NCBI GenBank assembly: GCA_945878725.1
Contig: CAMCTY010000001.1
Coordinates: 1 to 64,000, forward strand
Length of the DNA: 64,000 bases
DNA from: Bifidobacterium breve
GTDB lineage: Bacteria > Actinomycetota > Acidimicrobiia > Acidimicrobiales > Acidimicrobilacustridaceae
Direction of reading: 5' to 3'
The notes beneath the pieces are model-generated. The model ran no database searches, was not told where the DNA came from, and was given only the letters and a program-made list of their open reading frames with translations. Numbering within the stretch: the first letter of the stretch is position 1; the number at the start of each line of letters is the position of its first letter. This document shows positions 1 to 8,775 of the stretch, in pieces. A program made the position numbers and the translations under genes.

Positions 1-17
1 TAGCGAATCGATTTCGG

Positions 18-1184
18 TCACGGGGTCTCCAAAAATTCGGCGTAGCGAGAAAGATACGGTGAAAATCGTTCGTCGAGCTCCGGGCGCGACAAGCTCCACT
101 CCTCAAGCGAATAGGAATGCGATCCGAACCGGTTCTGGCGATGCTCGGAACTGTGCTTCCTCATTGCCGATTCGGCTTCTGCGCTGAATTCGATTCCGAG
201 TTCCCCGTAGATCGCGGCAACTGTCGCAATGGGATCAGTAACGAGGTCCGAATAGGCGACGTCGACGAATGCATCGCCACGACCGGCGGTGATTTGCTCG
301 TCGCGGAACGCATTCTGGTTGTCGAGGAGTGTGCCGACGACCTCCGGCCACGTTGCGCGGATGTAGTCGGTCCAATCCGCGTCGCTGAACGTACCGGTGA
401 GTGACTTCACGAGACTGCAGACGGAGGCCACGACGTTGGCGGGATCACGATGGGTGAGGACGAAGCGCGCGTCGGGGTAGACGGCAAGTAGCGCTGACGG
501 ATCCACCAGATGAACCGGTGATTTCAACTGCCATCGGCCTGTGTACTCGGACTGGAGTGTCTGGAGGACCATTCGGTGATAGCCGTAGGCGGGCCGATGA
601 TCAGCAGCGAGTAGCCATTGCATGTACCCGTCAACATTGAATGTCGTTGCGAGGTGCAGGCTCGTGAACTCCTGACCGAGCAGAACGGCACACTCGATCG
701 GCATGTCGGGTGGATCGTGATGGATGCTCTTAAATTCCGGGTTGATCATTCCGAGCATGTCGGGAGCGTCGAGCGCATCGAGAAATCGTTGATCGGTTCG
801 ATAGCCGGAGCGCGTCGGCGGCGGAACGGAATCGCCCGCCTCCCAGTGCAGCAACGACCGGTTGGCGGGATCGGCCGAGAGGAGATGGCTGAGAGCAGTT
901 GTGCCCGTGCGCGGGAGTCCGATCAGAAATACTGGGGCGTCGACGGGAGTGGCGGCGGCGGTGGGGTTTTTTTCGTGCCAGTCGACAACACGGAGTCGGT
1001 TTACGAGATTGCCGAGGCACATCCCCTCAGCGGCGGCTTCGCCGATGGCGTTGAACTGCCCATCCCGCGCTGTCGAGTCGAGGAACACGCCAAGGCCCTC
1101 ACGGAATGATGGATCACCGAAGTTCTGAAGCCCACCGGATGCGTCTGACGCGGCGCGCAGTAGTTCGTCGATTGTCATACCCAT
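18..1184 (-). CDS. PAPS-dependent sulfotransferase family protein
   Basis: Predicted cytosolic sulfotransferase that moves sulfate from PAPS to a hydroxyl or amine; the acceptor cannot be told. The 5'-phosphosulfate loop is visible as GLPRTGTT (about residues 90-97), preceded by a strand PVFLI, and the 3'-phosphate motif appears as RFVLTHRDPANVVAS near residue 240. About 388 residues, matching the Sulfotransfer_3 type common in actinobacteria. The frame stays open to 1301, but ATG at 1184 has a GGGGGGA tract 8 nt upstream and gives the normal N-terminus (MGMTIDELL). It is divergent from the carboxylase gene at 1283, sharing a roughly 100-bp upstream region. Family call is firm; substrate unknown. 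Confidence 0.85.
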   Translation of the reverse strand: MGMTIDELLRAASDASGGLQNFGDPSFREGLGVFLDSTARDGQFNAIGEAAAEGMCLGNLVNRLRVVDWHEKNPTAAATPVDAPVFLIGLPRTGTTALSHLLSADPANRSLLHWEAGDSVPPPTRSGYRTDQRFLDALDAPDMLGMINPEFKSIHHDPPDMPIECAVLLGQEFTSLHLATTFNVDGYMQWLLAADHRPAYGYHRMVLQTLQSEYTGRWQLKSPVHLVDPSALLAVYPDARFVLTHRDPANVVASVCSLVKSLTGTFSDADWTDYIRATWPEVVGTLLDNQNAFRDEQITAGRGDAFVDVAYSDLVTDPIATVAAIYGELGIEFSAEAESAMRKHSSEHRQNRFGSHSYSLEEWSLSRPELDERFSPYLSRYAEFLETP

Positions 1185-1282
1185 GGTGTGAATCCCCCCG
1201 GATCGAAGCAGTGCACGAAAGGTACTCCCCGGTGCCGCTCGACCAGCAATGATGGAGAGGTTCGCATCTCCGGGAGAATTAC

Positions 1283-2791
1283 GTGACCGATTCCGATTCA
1301 ACAGCAGACGTGCCCGGCGGTTGGGGACCAGCGCTCCAGGATCTCGCTGAAAGGCGCTTGGCCGCCCGAGCGATGGGTGGCGAGGAACGCCTTGCGAAGC
1401 GTCGGGTCAAGGGACAACTCAATGCGCGTGAGCGGATCGATCATCTCCTTGATCCCGGTTCGTTCCGCGAACTCGGGACGCTCGTGGGCGATATGCCGGG
1501 GGACGGAATCGTGGCCGGGGCGGGTCGTGTCGATGGTCGTCCGGTCATGGTGGGCGCCGAGGATTTCACGGTGTTGGCCGGTTCGATCGGATCGGGCAGC
1601 ACCTCGAAGCGCTGGCGCATCGCTGAACTCGCCCTTGCCGAGCGCATCCCGCTGATCATGCTTCTCGAAGGTGCCGGTCACCGAGGCGGTGGAGGCGGGG
1701 GTCGCGCTCCGACCGATCTGCTCATCCAGGCGAAGTGTTCGGGACGGATTCCTGTGGTGAGCGCCGTGATGGGCCCGTCGGCTGGACACGGCGCTCTCAT
1801 CGTGCCGATGTCGGATTTCAGCGTCATGACTGCGGACGGTGCGGTGTTCACCGCCGGCCCACCAGTCGTTAAAGAATCGTTAGGCGAGGACATCTCCAAA
1901 GAGGATTTGGGTGGCCCGTCGGTCGCCGTCGCGAGTGGGCTCATTCACAACGTTGCGCAGAATGATGTCGCGGCGCTCGACATGATCCGTCACTACCTCA
2001 TGTTCTTCCCGTCCAGTGCGTGGTCGTACCCGCCGCGCGTTGCCGGTGCAGATCAGGAACCGCGACCGACTGACGAACTGTTGAGCATCATCCCTCGCGA
2101 CACGCGCAAGGTCTACGACATGCGCGATGTGCTCGACGTCATCTTTGATGACGGAAGCTGGTTCGAGGTCCAAGCCGGTTTCGGGCCGGCGATGATTTGC
2201 GCTCTTGCGCATCTCGGCGGCGAACCGGTAGCGGTTATCGCCAACGAACCAAACGTTCTTGCCGGATCAATTGATTCCGCGGCCGCGGACAAGGCGGCAC
2301 ACTTCATCACGGTCGCCGATTCGTTCCATCTCCCTCTCATCTTTCTTGCTGACAATCCGGGAATGCTCCCGGGGAGTGCTTCGGAACGCGCTGGGGTGCT
2401 GCGCAGTGGAGCTCGCATGTTCGCAGCGCAGACGCAAGCGCAGAGCCCGAAGCTGCATCTCACGTTGCGTAAGGCCTACGGGTTCGGATCGATGGTTATG
2501 TCCATGGTCGGTTTCGATAATCAGTCGGCAACCTTCGCGTTTCCAGGGGCGACGCTCGGTGCCATGGGGGCGAGCGCGATGAGCCGCGCAACGGGAGCGA
2601 AAGCCGACGAGGCGGCGGAGCTGCGCGAAGCCGAGCTACAGGCGTCGTACCGCTCCGCATCAAATCTCGGCTTCGATGAACTCATTGATCCTCGCGAAAC
2701 TCGAGCTGTGCTTATCGATGCGCTTGACCGAGCGCTCCTCCGTCGTCAGGTTGCCGCCGAACCAGTTAGCCGAACAGCAATAATGCCCTGA
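1283..2791 (+). CDS. Acyl-CoA carboxylase beta (carboxyltransferase) subunit
   Basis: Carboxyltransferase subunit of a biotin-dependent acyl-CoA carboxylase (propionyl- or acetyl-CoA type), moving CO2 from biotin to acyl-CoA. The 502-residue length and order fit the AccD/PccB family: N-terminal crotonase-like domain with NARERIDHLLDPGSF, the GAGHRGGGGGG oxyanion stretch near residue 130, and a C-terminal domain with VIANEPNVLAGSID and LADNPGMLPG. The GTG start at 1283 is supported by GGGAGA 6 nt upstream. No biotin carboxylase/BCCP subunit lies in the window, so its alpha partner must be elsewhere. Could also be a methylmalonyl-CoA decarboxylase-like member; acyl specificity is not readable. 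Confidence 0.88.
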   Translation: MTDSDSTADVPGGWGPALQDLAERRLAARAMGGEERLAKRRVKGQLNARERIDHLLDPGSFRELGTLVGDMPGDGIVAGAGRVDGRPVMVGAEDFTVLAGSIGSGSTSKRWRIAELALAERIPLIMLLEGAGHRGGGGGGRAPTDLLIQAKCSGRIPVVSAVMGPSAGHGALIVPMSDFSVMTADGAVFTAGPPVVKESLGEDISKEDLGGPSVAVASGLIHNVAQNDVAALDMIRHYLMFFPSSAWSYPPRVAGADQEPRPTDELLSIIPRDTRKVYDMRDVLDVIFDDGSWFEVQAGFGPAMICALAHLGGEPVAVIANEPNVLAGSIDSAAADKAAHFITVADSFHLPLIFLADNPGMLPGSASERAGVLRSGARMFAAQTQAQSPKLHLTLRKAYGFGSMVMSMVGFDNQSATFAFPGATLGAMGASAMSRATGAKADEAAELREAELQASYRSASNLGFDELIDPRETRAVLIDALDRALLRRQVAAEPVSRTAIMP

Positions 2792-2886
2792 TTCCAAGTA
2801 AGCGAGTCTTTTTCTGTAGGGAATGAACCGTGTTCTAGCTTGCGGCCGGTAGTGTTTCGCCGCTGCCGGTGATTCGCCCGCAGCTC

Positions 2887-2910
2887 TGACAGGTCGTTCG
2901 TGGCCTGTCA
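2887..2910. repeat. 7-bp inverted repeat upstream of the PLDc_N/SHOCT gene
   Basis: TGACAGG (2887-2893) and CCTGTCA (2904-2910) are perfect inverted copies around a 10-nt spacer, ending 25 bases before the ATG at 2935. It could be an operator for the downstream gene or a weak hairpin trailing the carboxylase gene. No U-tract follows. Nothing else recognisable was seen in 2792-2934. Confidence 0.3.
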
Positions 2911-2934
2911 TGGTTCGCAAATTTGGAGGCACCA

Positions 2935-3330
2935 ATGGTTCTTGCAGCAACGGACTGGGGCGTGGGCGAAGTTGTCCTCACGTTCCTCTGGTTCACAATG
3001 TTCTTCATCTGGATTTGGCTCGCGATCAGCGTGTTCATCGACATCTTCCGTAGCCCTGACATGGGTGGAATCCACAAGGCCCTCTGGGTCCTTGCGATCT
3101 TCGTTGTTCCGTTCCTCGGCGTGCTCGTCTATCTCATCGTCCGCGGTGGGAAGATGGCGACGCACAACATCGAAGCCGCCAAGGCTCAGGACGCAGCGAT
3201 GCAGGATTACATCCGTTCGGCAGCGGGCACGACCCCGGCCGACGAACTGCACCGTCTTGCCGAACTCAAGGACCGCGGAGTCATCGACGACGCCGAGTTC
3301 CAGAAGCTCAAGTCCAAGGTTGTCAGCTGA
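2935..3330 (+). CDS. Small membrane protein with PLDc_N and SHOCT domains
   Basis: A 131-residue integral membrane protein. Two hydrophobic helices (about residues 10-35 and 48-70) form a PLDc_N-type module with the typical ALWVLAIFVVPFLGVLVYLIVRG segment. A charged linker leads to a C-terminal SHOCT helix pair (DELHRLAELKDRGVIDDAEF). The function of this architecture is unknown; SHOCT is thought to mediate oligomerisation. ATG 2935 is preferred over TTG 2923 because GGAGG (2925-2929) sits 5 nt upstream of it. It stands alone: the gene before ends 143 bp earlier and a strong hairpin follows. Confidence 0.75.
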   Translation: MVLAATDWGVGEVVLTFLWFTMFFIWIWLAISVFIDIFRSPDMGGIHKALWVLAIFVVPFLGVLVYLIVRGGKMATHNIEAAKAQDAAMQDYIRSAAGTTPADELHRLAELKDRGVIDDAEFQKLKSKVVS

Positions 3331-3397
3331 TTTCTTTTCGTTGATCGACGAGTGAGTCGATCGTTCGGATAGCCGGCAAGCTGCCGGTGAGTTTTGA

Positions 3398-3429
3398 AGA
3401 AGTGACCCGGGTCCGCCCGGGTCACTTCT
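3398..3429 (+). terminator. Hairpin terminator after the PLDc_N/SHOCT gene
   Basis: A perfect 14-bp stem (arms 3398-3411 and 3416-3429, core GTGACCCGGG) closes on a TCCG tetraloop, 67 bp after the stop codon at 3330. There is no U-run, as is common for actinobacterial hairpin terminators. It also separates the small gene from the flavoenzyme gene at 3458. Confidence 0.75.
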
Positions 3430-3457
3430 GCGTTATGGCCCTTTTCGGCAGCAGTCC

Positions 3458-5593
3458 GTGACGAACATCCACCTAGGATCCGTCTCTGTGACTCACACCC
3501 ATCTTCTTTCTCCAGGCCTCATCGGAACGATGACGACTCGTAATCGCATCGTCATGCCGGCGATGGATCAGAACTGTTGTGACGAAGGTGAGATCACCGA
3601 TCTCAATATCGCCCACTACGAGGCACGGGCCAAGGGCGGTGTGGGTCTCCTCATTCTCGAGACGTCAGCCGTTGCGTGGCCTGTCGGAGCTACATCGATC
3701 CATCAGCCGGCGTTGTCCGAGGATCGATTCATCCCTGGTCTGACACGACTGGCCGAAGCTGTTCATCGCCATGGGTCCCGGATGGTGGTGCAGGCCTGCC
3801 ATCACGGAAAGACCGCGGGTGTCGACGCGATGCAGGAGAGGGAACAACTGGTTCCGTCGCTGCCGCTTCCCGGAGACGTACCCGACATCAGCGCGATCAC
3901 GATGCCAGAGTTGATGAAGATGGCCGCTCTTACCGGCGGCAAGCGGGCGACACAGCGCGAAGCATCGGTTGACGATCTTGCGTGGGTTGTCGATCAGTTT
4001 GCCGACGCCGCTGATCGCGTGCAGCGGGCTGGTCTTGACGGGATCGAGATTCATGCTGCGCACGGCTATCTCATCTCGACATTCCTCTCACCCCGCTACA
4101 ACAAGCGCACAGATGACTACGGCGGTTCGGTTGAGAATCGCGCCCGATTGTTGGTGGAGATCGTTACGGCTGTTCGCGCTCGGTGCGGGCCCGATTTCGC
4201 ACTCATCGTTCGTCTTGATGGCCGCGAGTATGCCGAAGGTGGCATCGGCCCGGAACTCTCGGCGGAGTATGCGGTGCTGGCCGAGGCCGCGGGTGCAGAC
4301 GCGATTCATGTTTCGGCGAGTTCGCCGAACGCAATGGGTGCAGGGTTCACCGATGGTCCGTTGCCATGGAAACCGGATCAGTACCTAGGACTCGCGGCGG
4401 TAGTGAAGCTGCGCGTTTCTATTCCGGTTATTGCTGTCGGTCGCATCTCGCCCGATGCCGCCGAAACCCACATCTCGAATGGCGATTGCGATTTCGTCTC
4501 AATGGGTCGACAACTGCTGGCTGATCCCGAGATTCCGGCAAAGCTCCTCGCCGGTCGACCTGAACATGTCCGCACATGCATCAACTGTTTTGTCTGCGTG
4601 GCGCAGAACTTCTGGGATGGCGCTCCGATCTGCGCAGTGAATGCCGAACTGGGCCACTACGACGAGGGTCCCATCCCTCCGGCCGAACCGCGTCGAACGA
4701 TCGTCGTCATCGGTGGCGGCCCCGGAGGCATGGAGACGGCGCGGGTCGCCGCAATTCGCGGGCACCGAGTGATCTTGCTCGAGAAGAGTGAGCAACTCGG
4801 AGGAACGATGCGGTTTTCGTCGCTCACTACGCCCATGAACGCAGAACTCGTTCGTTATCTCTCCAACGCGATCACTGATCTTGATGTCGACATCAGGCTC
4901 TCGACGGTGGCAACACCGGAGATGGTCACTGCCCTTGGCGCCGATGTCGTAATCGTCGCTACAGGAGCCAAGCGGGTCCGTCCCGATGTTCCCGGTGCTG
5001 ATCTTCCGCACGTGCTCTCGGGTGACGACCTTCGGGCGTTGCTCACCGGCGATGATCCGTCGGCGGCGAAACGTCTACCCCTTCACCAGCGAGTTGTGGT
5101 GACACTCGGCCGCTCGCTCGGTTTCCTGTCGAACATCGACCGCGTGCGGTCGCTTTCGAAGCGATGGATGCCAGTGGGCAGGAATGTTGTGGTGATTGGC
5201 GGCGGTTTGGTTGGCGTCGAACTTGCGGAATTCCTTGCCGAGCGGAAGCGCAAGGTGACGGTTCTCGAATCGGGCGAGAAGTTCGGTGTCGAAATGGCCC
5301 ATCCCCGTCGAGCCCGTGCGCTGCATGAAGCGCGTGGCCACGGAGTCACTCTCGTTGCGTCGGCCGCGCTGGTTGCAATCAGGAAGGGCGCAGTCGACTA
5401 TCAGGTCGGCGAAGAAATCCTGACGGCGATGGCCGACACTGTCGTGATCGCGAGTGGCGTACTGCCGGACGAGTCGCTCGCCGAACGTTTCAGAGCCGCA
5501 GGACTCGACGTACGCGTCGTCGGTGACGCCGCATCGGTGGGCTACATCGAGGGCGCCGTGCGAAGCGGTTACGTAACCGCCCGCGCGCTGTAG
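3458..5593 (+). CDS. NADH:flavin oxidoreductase, 2,4-dienoyl-CoA reductase (FadH) type
   Basis: A 711-residue three-module flavoenzyme of the 2,4-dienoyl-CoA reductase / trimethylamine dehydrogenase class. Residues 10-370 are an Old Yellow Enzyme TIM barrel (HAAHGYLISTFLSPRYN with the catalytic-site His pair; NKRTDDYGGS). A 4Fe-4S site follows: CINCFVC then Cys after 11 residues. Two Rossmann dinucleotide folds come next: VVIGGGPGGMETAR near residue 415 and VVIGGGLVGVELAEF near 580. It probably reduces an unsaturated acyl-CoA or enone with NAD(P)H through FMN, FeS and FAD. GTG 3458 is the upstream start; GTG 3488 is an alternative, and neither has a strong Shine-Dalgarno. Substrate not determinable. 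Confidence 0.85.
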   Translation: MTNIHLGSVSVTHTHLLSPGLIGTMTTRNRIVMPAMDQNCCDEGEITDLNIAHYEARAKGGVGLLILETSAVAWPVGATSIHQPALSEDRFIPGLTRLAEAVHRHGSRMVVQACHHGKTAGVDAMQEREQLVPSLPLPGDVPDISAITMPELMKMAALTGGKRATQREASVDDLAWVVDQFADAADRVQRAGLDGIEIHAAHGYLISTFLSPRYNKRTDDYGGSVENRARLLVEIVTAVRARCGPDFALIVRLDGREYAEGGIGPELSAEYAVLAEAAGADAIHVSASSPNAMGAGFTDGPLPWKPDQYLGLAAVVKLRVSIPVIAVGRISPDAAETHISNGDCDFVSMGRQLLADPEIPAKLLAGRPEHVRTCINCFVCVAQNFWDGAPICAVNAELGHYDEGPIPPAEPRRTIVVIGGGPGGMETARVAAIRGHRVILLEKSEQLGGTMRFSSLTTPMNAELVRYLSNAITDLDVDIRLSTVATPEMVTALGADVVIVATGAKRVRPDVPGADLPHVLSGDDLRALLTGDDPSAAKRLPLHQRVVVTLGRSLGFLSNIDRVRSLSKRWMPVGRNVVVIGGGLVGVELAEFLAERKRKVTVLESGEKFGVEMAHPRRARALHEARGHGVTLVASAALVAIRKGAVDYQVGEEILTAMADTVVIASGVLPDESLAERFRAAGLDVRVVGDAASVGYIEGAVRSGYVTARAL

Positions 5594-5627
5594 TCATTTG
5601 GCTTTGGCTTCAGCGTTCGAATGCGAA

Positions 5628-5655
5628 TCGGGATCGGACCGAAGTCCGATCCCGA
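5628..5655. terminator. Bidirectional hairpin between convergent genes
   Basis: A perfect 12-bp stem (5628-5639 with 5644-5655, core GGGATCGGAC) with loop CGAA lies between the FadH-type gene ending at 5593 and the convergent peroxiredoxin ending at 5665. The position and symmetry suit a terminator serving both strands. Confidence 0.7.
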
Positions 5656-5664
5656 ACGCAACTT

Positions 5665-6147
5665 CTAGAGACGGTCGAGAACTGCGGAGCAGGCGCTGAC
5701 CTCAACGCCACCGTTCTCGTCGACCTCAATGCTGGTGACGACGCCGTCTTCGATGATCGCGGCGTAACGCTTCGAACGGGTTCCGAGTCCGAAACCGGTT
5801 CCGTCCATGACGAGTCCCATGGCTTCGGTGAACTCACCGTTGCCATCGGCCAGCATGACGATTGACTCGCCCACGCCTTGGTCTTCAGCCCATGCGCCCA
5901 TAACGAACGCGTCGTTGACGGAGATGCACGCGATGCGATCGACGCCCTTACCGGTCAGTTCAGCGGCCTGCTGGACGAACCCGGGAAGGTGGACCTTCGA
6001 GCAGCCGGGCGTGAATGCACCGGGTACTGCGAACAGGACGACGCGGCCGGTTCCGAGGACCGCTCCGGTTGTGGTCTTTTCTGGTCCCTGCGCTCCCATG
6101 GTGAAGAGCTCGATGTCGGGAATGTTGTCTCCGGTTGAAATTGTCAT
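5665..6147 (-). CDS. Peroxiredoxin, Prx5 (redoxin) family
   Basis: A 160-residue cytosolic thiol peroxidase that reduces peroxides. The peroxidatic Cys sits in PGAFTPGCS (near residue 50), the Prx5 form of the PxxxTxxC motif, and a second Cys near the C-terminus (SACSA) may resolve it. The pattern ISVNDAFVMGAW is also typical of Prx5. It is the last gene of a minus-strand run that begins with the low-molecular-weight phosphatase, 38 bp after the membrane protein gene. Electron donor (glutaredoxin, thioredoxin or mycoredoxin) is unknown. Confidence 0.85.
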   Translation of the reverse strand: MTISTGDNIPDIELFTMGAQGPEKTTTGAVLGTGRVVLFAVPGAFTPGCSKVHLPGFVQQAAELTGKGVDRIACISVNDAFVMGAWAEDQGVGESIVMLADGNGEFTEAMGLVMDGTGFGLGTRSKRYAAIIEDGVVTSIEVDENGGVEVSACSAVLDRL

Positions 6148-6185
6148 GACGTCATCGTAGGGGCGGGAGTCGCAGCGAGGTCGGT

Positions 6186-6662
6186 TCAGCCGAACGGCCC
6201 GATGTTGCCCTCGGAGAATGCCAGTAGCGAGAAGTAAACGAGCAGGAAGGCTTGAGCGAGGTCGGCGAAGGTGCGGATCTGGTCGCGGGCTTCGGGTGGT
6301 CCGTCGGAGTGCAGTCGCTTGGATAGAAGGACGGCAATCAACCCGATGGCGGCCGCCGATGCGGTGGCGATCGCCTGCTGGCTGACGTGCAAGTGGAAGG
6401 CGACGGTGGCAACCGCGTAGATGGCGATCAGCATCTGGGCCAGGCCGATAACCCGAAGGCTGGAGGAAACCGGATCAAAGAGGATCCTGCGGAATCCGTT
6501 CACCAATCCTGCGAAGCCAGCGGAGAAAAGGGCGACAGGGGCCACGGCGTCAATGGCCGACTGCGTCGCAACTTGGTTGAATCCGAGGACGTACCCGAAT
6601 CCGGCAAGACAAAGAGCTACGACGAACGTGACGTCGTCTGTGCGGCCGCGGGTGTCGTTCAT
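6186..6662 (-). CDS. Hypothetical multi-pass membrane protein
   Basis: A 158-residue protein I do not recognise. At least four hydrophobic segments are visible (about residues 12-32, 40-55, 70-92, 98-115) plus a C-terminal stretch LAQAFLLVYFSLLAFSEG. The ATG start overlaps the gatD stop by 4 nt (ATGA), so it is translationally coupled to the lipid II amidation genes. A cell-envelope role is inferred from context only. Confidence 0.6.
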   Translation of the reverse strand: MNDTRGRTDDVTFVVALCLAGFGYVLGFNQVATQSAIDAVAPVALFSAGFAGLVNGFRRILFDPVSSSLRVIGLAQMLIAIYAVATVAFHLHVSQQAIATASAAAIGLIAVLLSKRLHSDGPPEARDQIRTFADLAQAFLLVYFSLLAFSEGNIGPFG

Positions 6663-7453
6663 GATCCCCGAAGGATGTCACGCCATGAGCGTCGGGGGGC
6701 CAGTTCGTGCTTTCGGGCTGCAGTGACCCTGTCGGATCTCAGCAGATCGATCTCGGAATCATCGAGAGGAGCGAAGGAGTCCACTCCTGTGGCCCACGCA
6801 AGAAGTAGGTCGGCGAGACGAGGATTACGGGCGAGAGCAGGACCGTGGAGATAGGTCCCGATGATTCGTCCGGTCACGACGCCTTCGGTGCCATCACCGT
6901 TGCCTTCACCGATCTCGACGCGGCCGAATGTTCGAGCTTCGGCACCGGGAACAGTCCTTCCGGCGTGATTCTCAAAGCCGGTCAGGATTCCGATATCGAA
7001 CGAGTGGCCATCGGGAGCGAGGATGGCCACGTCGCCGGTGAGGAGTTCGCCAACAGCTCTCGGTCGGTCGACACGGATCGTGTCGCAATCGAGGAGGCCG
7101 AGCCCGGGCTGGTCATTGCCGTGTGCGTCAGGAAATCGATGCCCAAGAATCTGCATACCGGCGCAGATCGCAAGGACGGTTGCGCCTGAGTCGACAGCGC
7201 GGTGAAGTGCACGACTCGACGCAAGTTCTGCTGCTGCCTGTACCTGTGGCCCATCTTCGCCGCCGCCAACGAGATACAGATCACATGAATCCGGAACCGC
7301 TTCGCCGGCAGCGACGGTGACAATGTCAACGTCGACGTCGCGCCACGCGAGGCGACGGGCAAGAACGATCGCGTTACCGCCGTCGCCGTAAGTGCCGAGT
7401 AGGTCGGGGAACAGAACGCCGATACGAATAGCAGACTCGCGGGACATGGTCAT
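6659..7453 (-). CDS. gatD: Lipid II isoglutaminyl synthase, glutaminase subunit GatD
   Basis: Class I-like glutamine amidotransferase of the CobB/CobQ type that supplies ammonia to MurT for amidating the D-Glu of lipid II in the cytoplasm. Visible features are IRIGVLFPDLLGTYGDGGN at the N-terminus, the nucleophile Cys in AICAGMQILGH (near residue 96) and a histidine in GTYLHGPALARN near the C-terminus. 264 residues, normal for GatD. The start overlaps the murT stop by 4 nt, the standard murT-gatD arrangement. Confidence 0.9.
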   Translation of the reverse strand: MTMSRESAIRIGVLFPDLLGTYGDGGNAIVLARRLAWRDVDVDIVTVAAGEAVPDSCDLYLVGGGEDGPQVQAAAELASSRALHRAVDSGATVLAICAGMQILGHRFPDAHGNDQPGLGLLDCDTIRVDRPRAVGELLTGDVAILAPDGHSFDIGILTGFENHAGRTVPGAEARTFGRVEIGEGNGDGTEGVVTGRIIGTYLHGPALARNPRLADLLLAWATGVDSFAPLDDSEIDLLRSDRVTAARKHELAPRRSWRDILRGS

Positions 7454-8727
7454 TCGGGTCCACCAACACGGTCCAGGTATTCCTGAAAGGCTGTGTAATT
7501 GGAAGCGATGTCAACAGCGCACTGCGGATCGTGATGAGGGGAATCGGCGACGAGGCGGAGCGCCTCATCAAGTGTTTCAGCGATGACGTGTTCAACATCG
7601 GCATAGTGAAGTCGCACGGCAAGATCATGTCGTCGTTCGCCCAGAGCGACGACGAACCGATCGCCAAGTCGTTCGAAGTCGACGTCCCAGAGCCACGAAG
7701 GATCGTGTCCGTCAGCAATGCGCGCGTTGATGGCCACGATCACGGGGGCCGGTGAGGGAGCGAGATGCGCGAGCGCCTCGTGCCATCCTGCTGGATTCTT
7801 GGCGAGCAGGAGTCGAATGGAAACACCGTCGAGGCGAGTGACGCGATAGCGGCCGGCTACTTCGGTGACAGTTCCGACTGCCCGGGTGGCTGCTTCGGGT
7901 TCCGCGCCCAATCGGCATGCTGTCGCGACAGCGAACGCGGCGTTCGCCCGGTTCACTCGCCCGGGAAGTCCGAGTTCGAGGTCCATGGATCGATTGTCGA
8001 TCGTGATGGTCGAATCGTCCCAGACGATGTCGGGCGTCGGCCGCTGAAGATCGCAACCGGTGCAGTGCCAGGAGGAACGCTCGAATTCGATCCGACCTGA
8101 ACAGGCAGGACATCCTGCGGCATCGGAGGTCCAGTCCTGGCCAGTCGCGACCCACGTGACGTCGGGGGCATCGGCCGCGGCCCATACGACAAGAGGATCA
8201 TCGGCGTTTGCGATGACGTTGCGGGGGAGCGCCCGGCCGATTGCTGTCTTCCAGTGCTGCGCGAGTTTGCGTACTTCCTGCGAACGATCGAGTTGATCGC
8301 GACTGAGATTGAGGAGCAGGACCGTCTGAGCGCCCGTGGCATCCAGAACGGAACCCACCCATCGTTCGTCCACTTCGAGGACAGCGGGTTCAGTCAGCGC
8401 TGTCGACCCGAGCGCGGCGATGATTCCCGGCGTCATGTTTGCACCGAGCGAGTTGGAAACTACGGGCCCTGTGGTTTCAAGCGCGACACTCAACATCCGA
8501 GTTGTTGTCGTCTTGCCGTTGGTGGCGCTGACGATCACGACATCGCGGTGAGCTGTCAGATTCCGAAGCAGGTTTCTATCGATGAGAAGTGAAGCCCGAC
8601 CGCCGATCACGCTGCCGGTTCCGAAGTGCACGAGGCGTGATGCGCCGGCAACGGCCCGACCGACACCGACAGCGATGCGGCTCCTGATGCTCAGGCGGGC
8701 TGGAGGGGAAGCGGACGAGGTGGACAC
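7450..8727 (-). CDS. murT: Lipid II isoglutaminyl synthase, Mur ligase subunit MurT
   Basis: ATP-dependent Mur-ligase-like subunit that, with GatD, converts the D-isoglutamate of lipid II to D-isoglutamine. It has the P-loop NGKTTTTRML near residue 70, a Mur central domain, and the MurT-specific zinc ribbon CPACSGRIEFERSSWHCTGC (two CxxC pairs about residues 205-224). 425 residues. Start is GTG 8727 (MSTSSA). It follows the phosphatase gene by 48 bp and is coupled to gatD by an ATGA overlap. Confidence 0.92.
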   Translation of the reverse strand: MSTSSASPPARLSIRSRIAVGVGRAVAGASRLVHFGTGSVIGGRASLLIDRNLLRNLTAHRDVVIVSATNGKTTTTRMLSVALETTGPVVSNSLGANMTPGIIAALGSTALTEPAVLEVDERWVGSVLDATGAQTVLLLNLSRDQLDRSQEVRKLAQHWKTAIGRALPRNVIANADDPLVVWAAADAPDVTWVATGQDWTSDAAGCPACSGRIEFERSSWHCTGCDLQRPTPDIVWDDSTITIDNRSMDLELGLPGRVNRANAAFAVATACRLGAEPEAATRAVGTVTEVAGRYRVTRLDGVSIRLLLAKNPAGWHEALAHLAPSPAPVIVAINARIADGHDPSWLWDVDFERLGDRFVVALGERRHDLAVRLHYADVEHVIAETLDEALRLVADSPHHDPQCAVDIASNYTAFQEYLDRVGGPE

Positions 8728-8775
8728 GACTTCCCAAGACTACCGGTGGGGACTCTTCGACCCGGGGTGATCGGG

